This document shows positions 11,544-24,807 of a stretch of DNA of 64,000 nucleotides, one piece after another. The stretch is taken from NCBI GenBank assembly GCA_002943765.1, contig PQWQ01000006.1, positions 1,674,001-1,738,000 of the forward strand, given 5' to 3'. This stretch comes from Psoroptes ovis (Eukaryota; Arthropoda; Arachnida; Sarcoptiformes; Psoroptidae). The notes beneath the pieces were generated by a model that worked only from the letters and a program-made list of their open reading frames with translations, did no database searches and had not been told where the DNA came from. Made by a program: the position numbers and the translations under genes. The stretch's first letter is position 1, and every line of letters starts with the position of its first letter.

Positions 11544-13484
11544 CTAGCATATTGACAAAAAATAAAATAATAATAATACAAAGGTTTCACATTAAAAAGT
11601 TGACAAAAAAAGAAAAAATTGAAATTTTCATAAAATAAAATCTAAAAATGAAAATTTTTACAATCTGTTACAACACTGGCAGCAGCAGTGTGATACTGCT
11701 GTGAAAACTTGAAACAATGACAGAGCCCATTGTGATGGTCATTTCTGGTCAAAATCATTTTCGAATAGAAAAAAATTGAAACCGATAAAAGTAATAAATC
11801 ATTTTCACATAGAAAATGATATTTCCATTTCGTGTATACAAATAAATACAATAGAATATTACGTAGTGTTTCAATTAGGAAAAATAATAATAAACTTTTT
11901 CATTTTTTCTTTGCTCTTGAAAATTTTTGAATTGATCCCCAAAAATTTCAAATCTTGATCAAGCTTACTTCGAGAAACAAAATCGTATATTTTGAAAAAT
12001 ATGTGCACAAAATGGATTTGTTGATAATATAAAACGAAATGTGAAAATATTGAATTTGACCCAAAAGTTCAAAGTCAAAATACAACAACTTTTGTGCATT
12101 TGTTGGCCAAAAAATGATCACAAAAAAATTTATGACCTACTCATACATTTATTCAATTGAAAAAAAGTTCATCTCTTTTCCATCTGGATTCAAGTGCCAA
12201 TAATGATGATGAAATTCCATTGAGAAATGAAAATAAATTTGAGAATTTTTATTTGATGATCGAGAAATTCTCTAGTAAATACAAATGTTTGATAGCACAC
12301 AAGTTACGGTAAATTAATTTTTAAACTTTTAAAAAGATTTTGAATTTGTTTGAAATCGGTTCCTGCAAGTGTTTCCAAATTTCGACATTTGAAAATCGAC
12401 AACAAATGAAACGAACATGTGCAACGATACTTGAATTTAACAAATTATTTAAAGGAAAAAATGTTTTCGATTCTATTTAAAAATCAATCAAAGAATAGAA
12501 TGATGACCATTCATCGATTATAACTTTTCTTCAATGAGCAATTGTCTCAAGAATCGATTGTTCATTTCAAAAAATAAAAAATAATAGTAATAATAATAAG
12601 AACAGAACCATAAACAGCGATAATCGATGAGAAAATACATTCGATACAAGTGAAAATACATTGCTTGATGAGTATAAAAATAATAAACAAGAAATTGACT
12701 TTGAAAAATGAATGAACGAATGAATGACATTTATTTGTAAAGCAAAAAAAGATGAATACCTTTGAGAATTGCAGTGTATTGTTAATATATTATTTTTTGT
12801 TTAAAAGAATTTCCAAAAAATTTTTTAAAAGTTTGTTTCAAAAAGAAAAAAACAAATCAAATATTTGTCTTTTTTTCTTAAAAAAAAATTGAATTAAACT
12901 CACAAACTCATATTTTGTGAATCAAACAAATGGTGGAAAGCATCGAAAAAAAACAAATTCAAATATTCAAACGATGAATATTTTTCACCGAAATGAAATG
13001 AAAATTGAAAAACAAACTTTTATCATCTAAATTAAATAACCATAACACAACAGCAAGGCAATAAAGCAGCAGCAAACAAAAACAATAATAATCTTGTTGG
13101 ATTTAAAGAAAAAATTTCCGTTCTAAGAGAAAAAATGGTAAAATGGAATTTTAATTCTTCACGAAGCATTTTCAAAACTCATGGATTGAATTTTTTTGCT
13201 TTTCTCCTTCCTAATAGTTTCTGAACCATTTGAATTACTTTTGACGAATATTTTCAAGAATTTTTACCTTTTAGAAAATTGCGTGAAAACAGTGAATGAA
13301 TGAACGGAGCAAAAGTTTACGCTGTGCCTAAAATTTCGTAATAGAATTTGGAAAATGGGAAAAAGTGGCTAAAGAAATTATTCTACCATTAAATTACTTT
13401 TCATATACTCTCGTTGCTTGCTTTGAAAAAAAAAACAATTGAAATCATTTTTGACAATAAAGAGAATGATAAAAGATTAAAAGA

Positions 13485-13727
13485 ATGAAAATCAAATTGC
13501 AAATTGCAAAATTAATAAATAAAAAAGAGAAAAGATTGATTCCAGTTTCATTTCAGGTTTACCAAACAATAGCATTGGAAGCTTCACTAAAATTCAAAGA
13601 GAAGAGTAAAAGATTCAAATTCAAAGATGATTATGATCCCTTGGAAAAACGTTTCATTAAAATAAAAAAGCATTCATCATTTAGCAAGACATTGAGTCTA
13701 TTGATTCGTGCTAATATTAAACAATGA
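13485..13727 (+). CDS. hypothetical Lys-rich 80-residue ORF (weak candidate)
   Basis: Not recognised. The frame starts at ATG 13485 and encodes a Lys/Phe-rich basic peptide without low-complexity repeats, unlike most ORFs nearby. A good splice acceptor (TTTCATTTCAG) occurs at about 13545-13555, inside the frame. The right half could therefore be a terminal exon rather than a single-exon gene. It lies on the opposite strand within the large latrophilin intron. No domain, signal sequence or membrane segment is visible. It may be a chance ORF. Confidence 0.2.
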   Translation: MKIKLQIAKLINKKEKRLIPVSFQVYQTIALEASLKFKEKSKRFKFKDDYDPLEKRFIKIKKHSSFSKTLSLLIRANIKQ

Positions 13728-14797
13728 ATCATCATCTCAAGCAGCGAATCGATGATGATCGAAATACGATAACTCGACAAATGATTCTAAAAGTAGGAGA
13801 TTTGAAAACGAGAAAAAAAGAATTATCATCAAAAGATCAATGATTTCAATTGTTAAAATGGAGTTTATTGTCATTATTTTTTTGATGAAAATAAAAATTG
13901 AAAATTCGTAAAAATTGAAGCAAATTGATTGATTATCAACGGAATTCATATCACATTTGTTTTATTTTCAAATAATATCATATGGCTCACAATCAATGGT
14001 GAATTATTATCATTTTCTATCATTGAAATTCTTTATTTTTATTCTTCATCTCGTAACCAAGAAACAACCAAGTGAATTGGCGAAAACTAAACAAAAAAGT
14101 ATGAGCTATGAATCACTAAAAATCCGAATAAATAAAAACCAAGATTCAAAATTTCAAGAAATAAAGAGAATAAATAAAAAACTGATTCATGATTCCGATT
14201 CTGATTCTGGAAACAATGTAATTTGATTTTAAAATTTTTTGCTCTTGATTTATTTGAAAAAATTTATATTTTCCATATATTTTAGTTTGATTGAATGAAA
14301 TTTATTCTTATTTCACCCAAAACTTTTATTTTGGCAAAGAAAAAAATGGAATAAAATAAATAAGATTCCTGTTTGGATTTCGACGAAAAAGAACAACAAA
14401 ATTTTGAAAACAAACGAAGACTTTGAGAAAAATAAATAAATTCTCGAATCATCGTTTGGCCTGTATGTGTGATGTGCGTGTGTCTGCATCCAATGATGGC
14501 AAATTTATGTTTTTTTTTTTGATCCAAAAAAAATGGAAAATCAGAATTATTAGTATTATTATTATAAACACAATCAGAATACATGATTTTCATCCATTCA
14601 TACACGCATCTATTATATTCATTTACTTCGAGAAAATGATAATATGGAAGAAATGTAAGATATTATGAAGATGAAGAAGAAAATAAATAAAATAAGATGA
14701 GAAAATTCGAAGTAAATCAAATGTAATTCTGAATTTTGATGAATTTTTTCAAAAATTCTAAGCTCAAAATTTTGAAAGTTTGAAATATGAAATTCAT

Positions 14798-14798
<1 letters not shown>

Positions 14799-14835
<37 letters not shown>
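14799..14835 (+). repeat. poly(A) tract, 37 A
   Basis: Uninterrupted run of A inside the large intron, with no visible retroposon body or target duplication. Confidence 0.9.
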
Positions 14836-14837
<2 letters not shown>

Positions 14838-17800
14838 AAATCAAAGCAAAATTTTTTTCTTTAGAAAAATTGAATATGGAAGAAAACCAACATGAAAATT
14901 CACAAAAGTTTGTGATAGGAAATTATGTTTATGTTATGTTTGCCATTTGTTGTACATGGTGAAAAACGAGAAAAAATTTGGAATAATTTGAGAAAATTCT
15001 TGACTAAATTATGCGATAATAAAGGCAAAAAATAGACTGAAATTCCATTTCGTCAATTGACAAAACAAAAGTTGATGAACTTTTTATTTGTTAAATATGG
15101 GAAAATGAAAAAGAAAAATTTCAATTTACAAATCAATGCACGTTGTCTGATGTTGTTTGTTGTCATTTTCATTGTCACTGGCATGTTTGATTCAATTTTC
15201 AATGTGTTATCAATATTTAATTCGTTTCACAGATGACTTTGGACAAATATTTGTCAAGTTTTTGTCGAAATTCTTTGATTTTGGAATATTTGAAAACGCA
15301 AATATTTCCACGCTACAAGTTCAAATGTTAGCTGATCTAGAGCTAAATCAAAGCTGAGATAAAAAGCATGTCAAGCATATGATTTTTTTTGTTTGTTTGT
15401 GCGAGGAAATGAAAAATTCTTCAATAGTGAATTCTTAAATCGGCAGAATGAAATTCTTTTTGAACAGATTTTTTCGTCACTTTCAAAGAATGCAATGCAT
15501 TGAATTAGATTTTAAATCTATAATTCGATGAAATTGTCATCCAAAATTCACAAGACGGTTACAGCATATATCATTTTCCAGGACTATGCATTTGTGAAAG
15601 ATGAGAATCAGGGGAGAAATTTATATTTTTCTCCCATAAATTTTATTAATTTCTTTATGAAATTTTCCATGAAATTCACTTGAAATTCGAAAATGAAATA
15701 GACTATTAATAAAATGACTATAAATTTTCATTTAAAAAATAATTTATTTCTGCATATTTTGACAAATAATCAAGAGAATCTATCAGATCTCAGTATGCAT
15801 CGTTTCATTTTTATTTTTTTGGTGGAGAAGAAAAATTTAGAATTTTTAAATTCTTCCCATTGATTTCACATTGAAATGTATGTGGTGGCGGTTCACGAAC
15901 ACCACATGTAATTGAATTTTGAATGAAAAAGAAGAAAAAAACTATTGAATTTCAATGATTGAAAAACGATTTGATTGGAGAAGAAAATAGAAAGAAAATG
16001 AAATGTAAATTGAATGACAAATTGAATAAATTTCAATTTCATGTTTGTTCATTCTTATTCGTATTCATTCATTTGTTCATTCACTCATAAGAATGAGAAT
16101 AATAATAATAATTCAACAACCAGCAAATAGAATATAAATAAATACACACACAGATAAAAATTGATACGAATAATGATAAGCAAAAGTAGAAAAAAGAAAA
16201 AAATTCCGGCAAAAAAACAGCCGAAAAGCATTTGAAAATGTACATAAAATAGTTTTGAAAATGATGATGATGATGATAATACCGTATGGTCTTCAACCAT
16301 TTACCAGAAGTAAAAACAGCAAAATTGAATTGAATTTAAATGAAATGAATCAAAGAATGAATAAAAATTTGTCGGAATTTGAAATTTATTTGAATCATTC
16401 ATTCGTGTTGTTTGTTTTGCGTATTTATTTATGTTCATCATTTGCGTTCATGGTAAATAATGAAAGATTTACAACATTTTACAACAACAATCATTGAATG
16501 ATAAATATTTTATTATTTGAAAAGCAAAATTACTTAATATAATTGTTTTTTCTCCTTTTATTTATTTGTTCGGATTCAACAATTCAACGATTCACTATCT
16601 ATTATATCTGTTCCTATGGTACCACACACATACATCAGCAAACATACAACAATTCATCGTACAGAATATGCTGCCGTGGAAGAGTAGAGCACAAAAAACC
16701 ATTGAAAGTTTGGCACAAAAAAAGTTCAAATTTCAAGATTTTTTCATTTTACTTATACTTAGATTTATATTCTTCATTGAACAATGAAGAATAAATAAAT
16801 AAATAGAGAAAATCATTGATCGAAATAATAATAATCATAATAATAAATTGGCATCGATTATTTAATACATATATTTTGATTATTATTATCAATGGATATA
16901 ATGGGATCGAAAATCTTCAAGATGAAGAATAAAGACTAAGAAGACCAAGAAGGCCAAGAATAAGAAAAATAATAACATCATCTTTATCGCTCGTTCGTTT
17001 GTAATATAGAAATGATAAACGAAAAATAAAAGATGAATGAAAATGGATGAGAACATTTTTCACTTGAACATTTTTGTTTGGTATTTTGAATCTTATTGAT
17101 TACATTCGACGGAATTTTTCCTTATTATTGAAAGATAATAAGAAAACAATGAATTGACCAATGAAAACGACGATGACGATAATAATGATAATATTAATAA
17201 TAATCGTAATATAAATAATAGGAATAATATTGCACAGTAATTCCTTTACTTAAATCTTGATTTTTTTCCCGTTTTATTTCAGTAGGCGAATAAAACTAAG
17301 AAAATCAAACACATTTTTCAAATTATTTTTTATATGGAATGACATGAAATATTTTTACTCGGATAAAATAGAAAAAAAAATGGATTAAATTTTTTGCTTG
17401 TCAGTTTAAACAATTGAAAAATAGTGAAATTAAGGTTTTTTATTTTTTTTATTTGACATTTACTCGAATTAATTATATTTTTTCAAAGAATAAAATTACA
17501 AATGTCAATATTTGGCATAGCCAATAATATTAGTGATAATTGTTGACCTTCTGGCACAGTAAAATAATCTGATTCTAAATCAAAGGATTGATCAAAGAAA
17601 ATTCACTGAAATTCAGTGGAAGTTTTCACTTCATTTGAACCATTTTTTTTTTGCTGCTGGAAAATAGAAAATGAGTCTCTCGTTGTCACTGAAATTTGAT
17701 GATCAATTGAACAATGTGTATTAAAAACACACACAGACAGCGAGAGACGCACATTAGTTTAATTAAAAATGATAAGATAAACACACACAGAGAGACAGAG

Positions 17801-20800
17801 AGCGAAATAAATGGAGAATCTTGAACGAATGAACGAAAAACTTGTCAACTTTTTATAAATAATAATTCAATAATGTTCTTCAGAATTAATTGAAAGTAAA
17901 AAAAAATATTTGAAAATTGCTTTTAGCATTATCAAAAATAATAAAAAGCAATTGAAAATAATAATTTTTCAAAATCATTTTTTACCAACGCAGATTTCCA
18001 TCGAAATTGGTAATGACAGAGATTTTTTCATGCTTCTTTGTGCTTTGCACTTTAAACTAATAATAAAAAATTTGATTTCAAACAAATTGGTTCAATGATT
18101 TATATGATTGGGCTATTTTCTGGCATCTGTTGTCATTCGGTGCTGCTGCTTATGATGATGATGTTGCTGGTGAATGAAACACTTCTAAGTGAAATATATT
18201 TTTGAAAAAAAATGTCATTGCTTTTCAGTGCCAGAAAGAATTGAAAATATGAGAAAAATTGGAAATTTTATATTGGAAAGTAAAATAAAGTTTACTATCA
18301 TTGAACATCGATTGTTCAATTCAATTTTATTGCATATTTACATATTTATACATCAGTAGCAAAACAATACAAATTGAACAACAAAACTAAAAAAATTCAT
18401 TTTAAATTTCATGAATTCGCAAGAAAAATTTTTTGAATAAATAAATAAAAAGTTTTTTGAAATTCATTGATTCATTCATATTGAATCAATTTGAATTGAT
18501 TTAAGAAACAAGAATGCACAAGAAATGTCCAACAATAAATTATGAGCGAAAAACGGGCGAAATTTTTTCGAATATAGCATCCGGTAATGTTATATCATTT
18601 TCAATACAAAAAAGCAATAAAAATGCATAAAAAATAAGCACAAATTATGGAATGAAAATATCAATAAAAATATCGCAACATATGATAAACACATGTCAAT
18701 GATAATGTGTGTGTGTGTGTGTTCTGGCGATAAATTGTTTTTCGAATCATTGCAAATGATGGCAAATGATAATCTTCTTCAAAACAATAAAAAATAATTG
18801 AATAAATATTTGCACAAATTGAATATAAAGTCAAGAATATTATCTTGAAGAGAAGATGCTAAGATGCATGGTGGCTTACCTAAACACAAACAGACACACA
18901 CATTGTCACAAAATAAAACTTTGAATTGAAATTCAATTGAATTTTTTATTCTTTTTCAATTCAATTATTATCATCATCTGATAATCTTTGATATCAGCTT
19001 GCATTTTTGCATTCATTTTTATTTTTTCCACTGTAAATCATTCATGAACAATTGAATTTATGAAATGATTTTCTATCTTCGATTGCAGCAGTGAGGATTG
19101 ACGAAATTGAATTGATGTTTCTTTTGTTTTTTCATTTGTTAGTTTCTCCACTTGTGCATACATAAATTTGTAAATATTGATCATAGACAAGAATAATACT
19201 GATAATAATGATGATGATGATCGACATCTAAAAAAATCTGAATACTGATAACAATAACAATAATAATAATAATAATCATAATGATAATAATAATAACAAA
19301 TATTTATGGCCATTATCATCATGATTTTGATTATTATTATTATCGATAATCATTAAGATGATGATCATCATCATCATCATGGACAAAAAGTCTTCGTATG
19401 ATAATAATAACAATAACTTGAATTTGTAATAATAAAAATTTTTTCTTGATAAAATACTAATAATAATGATAATCAAGTAAAATAATAAAAATGAAAATTA
19501 TTGAAAAAACAACAAAATTCATGAAAATTCATTGATTCAAATGATTTTCATTTTATTCTCATCATTTTTGGCCATATTTTGTTCATGATGTTTATGTTTT
19601 AATATCATGATATTAATATACAACACAATATGATATTTGTATCGCAGAGATTTTTATTATATTATTTCTTTTGTTATTGTTTTTGCCGTTGCTGCTGCTG
19701 TTGTTGTTTTACTCTACCATTTGACAATAAAATAAAATAAAATAATGAAAGAATCCGGAAGACTGATAATAATGATGATAATAATAATGATATTAATAAG
19801 ATAATAAATAATAGCACAAAAACTGAAAAGATTTGAAAAAATTATCAATGACAATGAAGAGAAAGTAAATGCAAAGAAAAAATTTAAAATTTAAAATTTC
19901 AATTTAAAAATCATCATAGAAATAGATGAAGAGATGAAATTTGGCCCAGTTTCCTTTAATATTTTATTTCCACCAAAAAAATTCCATTTTAAAATAATGA
20001 ATTACGATAATTTTCAAACATATTTATATGCGAGGAAAAATAAAAAAATTTCAATTCTAAGAATATATTCTCTACTCTGAAAGAAGAATCATTAATCTTA
20101 TTTTATTTTTGTTTATTCTATTTTATTTTCATTTTTTTCTTATTTCAATTTACAATTTTCAATTATAAATCATTGATTCAATATCTTATATCTTCTATCA
20201 ATAAAATCAAAGAAAATGAAGAAGATAATAAATAAGAAATAAGAGAATGAAAATATTAATAAAGAAAATTGAGAAAATAATCATATCGATTGTCATTCAA
20301 TTCGATTGAATGATTTTTTGAAAGATGGTAATAATATTAGAAATTAAGCGAATTCAAAGTAAATGAATGCTATAAATTTAGAATAAATAAATAATCATTC
20401 AATTAATTCAAACATTAATTCTTGATTCAACTGAAAAAAAAAGAAATGAAAATCCATTAAAATCTTTTAATGAAATTTAATTCATTATGAAAAAGAATAG
20501 GAAATACTCAAATTCAACCGAAAGTTATGCAGACAGTTTTGAAATGAATGAAATATTTGCAGATATCACTCGGGAAATTCTGCTCTAAACGAAATGACTC
20601 AATCCATTCAGTTCATTCAAATAGAAATTCATTTCATATTTTTTCAATACTTTTAAAGGTAATTTTCATATCTTCAAATTATTATTATTTCTTCTTTCTT
20701 TTCAAAATTAAATTTTTCAAAAAATTTTGCTTTTTAAAATATGAAATTTTTAAATGAACTAAAACAACTTTCACATTTGTTTTTTGCTGAAGTAAATTGC

Positions 20801-23800
20801 AATAATTTCAACTTTGAAAAGCTTGAAAGCGAGCGAAAAAAACTGCAAACTACAGCAAATCGTCATTAAAAATAATTTTTTTTCCCAAATATTTGTAGAA
20901 TGAAATCATCAACATCATCATTATTATTATTATTATGATTGTTAATGAATTAAATGAAATAAAAGTGGTAAATTTATATTTATTATATACTACAAATGAA
21001 GATAATCAAGCAAATTATGCTCCATTTTCATTTCAAATTTCTATTCTTTTTTATTTTTTCGAAGTTAATTTGATAAAACTTTTCTTAATTTTCATTTTTT
21101 TTAAATTTAATTTCATGATTTCTTCACTCTCAATGAAACGCCCTTTTAAGACATATGGTCTTAGTATTTTTTGGCATGGATGGTAACATATAAGAAGAAT
21201 AAATGAATGGATTTTTCAACAAAAATTAAAAATTTTTTCTTAAAGAATTTTGATAATTTGAAATGTTTAGATCAAATATATGATCCGAAATGGATTGAAA
21301 ATTGATAGAATTAAGAATGAAAAGCACGATTTCTGCTTCTATTTTTCTTTGTTTAATTCGTTTAGAGGCAAAATTTCTTTTTTGGTTCATCTCTGGCGAA
21401 AATTTTCGCCATATACGCAATATTCAATAAGTATGACAACAAGGCTTGGGGTAACGAGGCTTTGGACATCAAGGTTCTAACAAGCCAATTCGTTCATTTA
21501 TTGATTCATACAATTACCATCATTTTTTTGTTGGGTTTCAATTTCATCTTCTTCATCTTTTTTGTCATCATCATCATCAGTTTTATTATTTTATTTGTGC
21601 TTGAATTGTTTTTTTTTTTCAGTATTATGAAATGGAGAAAAAACAGAATCAAATTGAATAGAATTCAATTCAATACAAACAAACTAACAAACAAAGAAAA
21701 CAAAAACAAATTTGAAATGTACGGTGATTATTTTATTTATGTATTTTCATTTTATTTTATTTTCTGGGTTAATTCAATTATAGAAAATGCCACATACACA
21801 CACATAAACACAAACGAACACATCAGAAATTTTCAATTTTTTCTGGTGTCTGCTTTGGAAAATTGGCTGATATAACCGTAATAACAGTGAAAATATCGAG
21901 AAAATAAGGCAATGAAACTAGTCGAATAGGCTTGCGAAGCTCAAAGAAAGTAAAATAAAATAATAAGAAATAAATTAATGACATTTTTAATTATATCGAC
22001 GACGAAAATTTTTCTGTATTTTTTTGATTAAAAACACATGTGAAGAAATCAATGTGTGTGTTCATTCATTCAAATATTCGATGGTTCAACGACATTATCA
22101 TTGATTGCATATCGAGCATGATTAATTGGCTAAGGATTTCAATGCAAATATTTTTTTCGAGAATCTTTTTGAATATTGAAAATTAATCAATCATAGACGA
22201 ATGAAACTTTTTGAAAATTTCGCTCTAAATTCTCTGAATGAATTTTCCAAATGCTTTCATTCATTCGTGTATTTTTGTATCTAGTAAAAATATATAGAAA
22301 AAATCACGAAAAGGTATTTAAACTTAGAACATTACTTCTTTTTCAACTCATTGGAAATGATTTGATCGATGAATTTATGAGAGATTTGCGGCTGGTAAAT
22401 TTGGCAAGTCGAAAAAAATCATTGAATCACTCCACGTTAGAATAAATCGGCGAAAAAAGTGAAACAAGGTTCAATGATTAACAAAAAAATTAATTTTGAA
22501 AATATTTTTTTTCACTCCCAGAATCAATGTTGAAAAACAAAGCAAATAATAATAATTATAGTTATAATAATTAGTGATTTTTCGCAGCTACGATCACGCA
22601 ACCATCATCATTCATTATCATTAATTCAATGAATTTCGAGGAGAAATTTATAAATATTAATGGAGTTTTTAAGAATTATTCTGGGAAAGAAAAGAATAAA
22701 AAGAATCAGTTTTTCAAGAACCGAATATGTTTTCTAAAAGAAAATAAGTTGAAAACATTAACATTTTAGTACGAAAAAGATTGAAATTAAAATCAAAACA
22801 ATGAATGATCGGAGAGTGTCTAAATATCAAATGTATTTATTCTATTTTTTTGTTTTGTTCATATAAATATTCATAAAAATCAAAGGAAATCAATGGGAAA
22901 TCATTTCTAAAACCTTTTTAAAACGAACAAAAAATTGGAGCAAAGACTTATTGATTTTTTTCTAATATTCATTCATTCATTTATTCATTTTGCATTTGTC
23001 AGAAATTTTTTAGGTCAAAATATTTGAATGTAGTTTGAATCATCATCATTTAAAGATTCGATTCGATGTTTGTTTCAAATTTCAAATATTTTTATCTTCA
23101 ACGCATTCAGTTGTTGTTTTGACTATTTTTTTACATTGAAAATGTATTTCAAAAAAGGAAGAGGAATGAAAATGAAAAAATATAAAATCAATGAATAAAA
23201 TATATTTGTGAATTTGTGCATTGAAGAATAAGCAAAACAAATAAAGATTTTTTGACATTTTCAACATCATTCTTATGAAAATTTCGATAATAATAATAAA
23301 CACAATTTTTCATTTTTGTGGGGAGAATGAATTGATTGAATTGAAATTAAAATTTTTAGAAAAATGAAAATAGAATAAATTAAAATTTCAAATCAATATT
23401 CAATATGAATTATTTGAAAATTTCGAATTAATTTATTCTTGTTTTGAATCAAGACAAATGCAAATGAAATAAAACATTTCAAAGAATTCATTTCGAATCT
23501 GTAAGTCTGCCAAACATCCTAAAATAGAATTCGAAAATTTCAAGAATAGAATTTTTAATTATTTTCAAATTAGAAATCATAGAAATTCATTTTAAAAAGT
23601 TCAAAAAAATTGCATTGATTGAAATGCAAATTCAAATTTGAAACAACAAAAAATCCCAAAAACAAAAGCCATCAAAATGAGACAAAAGACACACACACAA
23701 AGCAAACAGGGGAAAACCACACGAACAACGTGAGTCAATTCGTGACAACTTCAATTTTCTAATGGAATCACATTGGTAAAAACAATTGTTAAGCATACAA

Positions 23801-24366
23801 ATTTTTGGTTGTTGTTTTGGTTCATTCAAACAAACAAATAAACAATGAAACACGGTAAAACACAGACCACCGAAAACGACATTTGGCCAATCATTTTCTC
23901 ATCAGAAAAATTCTCAAACTTGGAATCAAACAAATTCAAAAAGTAAACTTTCAAAACAATAAACGAAACTATTCAAATTTTCTTCCAGTGTTGTTTGGCG
24001 GAATAAATGAAAAATGGTCAAATGAGAAAAATTACATATATTAGATTATGATGACGATTATTTTATAATCACTTTCCGGTAACAATGAATAATAATAGTA
24101 AGGACAACAATAATGATAATGATTATTATAATGCTGACAGAATAAATGAATGCACAAATATATGTAAACCAAGAATCAAATGTGAAACCCATGATTTTGT
24201 TTTTTGCTTTTGGGTTCGCGTGTATTCATCTGATTTTCATTTTCACAGTTTAGTTTCATCAATTGTTGTTGTTGTATTTGGTTGTTTGCAAAATTAAGGG
24301 AAAAAACATTAAATTATAATAATTAGATGTCATCACGTAACGTTGTTATTTTCATTATTTCATCGC

Positions 24367-24390
24367 TGTGTGTGTGTGTGTGTGTGTGTG
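24367..24390 (+). repeat. (TG)n microsatellite
   Basis: Twelve uninterrupted TG units followed by GGTGTGTGCATGTG. A shorter GT run is present near 18709-18722. Confidence 0.9.
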
Positions 24391-24769
24391 GGTGTGTGCA
24401 TGTGAATTGGATGAATTTTGGATGAAATTTCCACTGTTTTTTAATAAAACGACTCATTCTCAAAGATGATAGAATGCTATCAATGTGATTCGGCAACGCT
24501 ATTCATAATTTTGTGAATTTTTCATTCTTGTTGTCGTCTATGTTCAATTATATACAAATTTTATGCAGAATCGATGCATCATTTTTGTATATTATTGTGA
24601 GGATAGTGCTAGAATGATAACAGATATTACATACAGACAAATAATCTCGAATATTGAGATGATGATTATCAAATATTCAAAATAATAATGATAATAATAA
24701 GTGTGTATTGAAATGAATTTTGAAATTTTTGAATTCTATTCATTTCGCTTCAACAAATAGCGATATTTT

Positions 24770-24807
24770 AAGCAGCGCACCATTAAATAAATATTATTAT
24801 TATTATT
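24770..24807 (+). mobile_element. 38-bp LINE-like 3' tail with 15-bp target duplication
   Basis: The insert reads AAGCAGCGCACC, then ATTAAATAAAT, then (ATT)n. It is flanked by a perfect 15-bp direct repeat, AAATAGCGATATTTT, at 24755-24769 and 24808-24822. It is the same tail seen in opposite orientation at 6121-6189. A long target duplication around an extremely truncated body with a microsatellite tail is a signature of target-primed reverse transcription. Confidence 0.8.

Noticed and set aside
13957..14226. 89-residue + ORF
   Set aside because: AT-rich composition and no motif; weaker than the candidate at 13485.
21462..21875. 137-residue hydrophobic + ORF
   Set aside because: Phe/Ile-rich product of AT-rich DNA, no domain features and no homologous pattern; probably chance.
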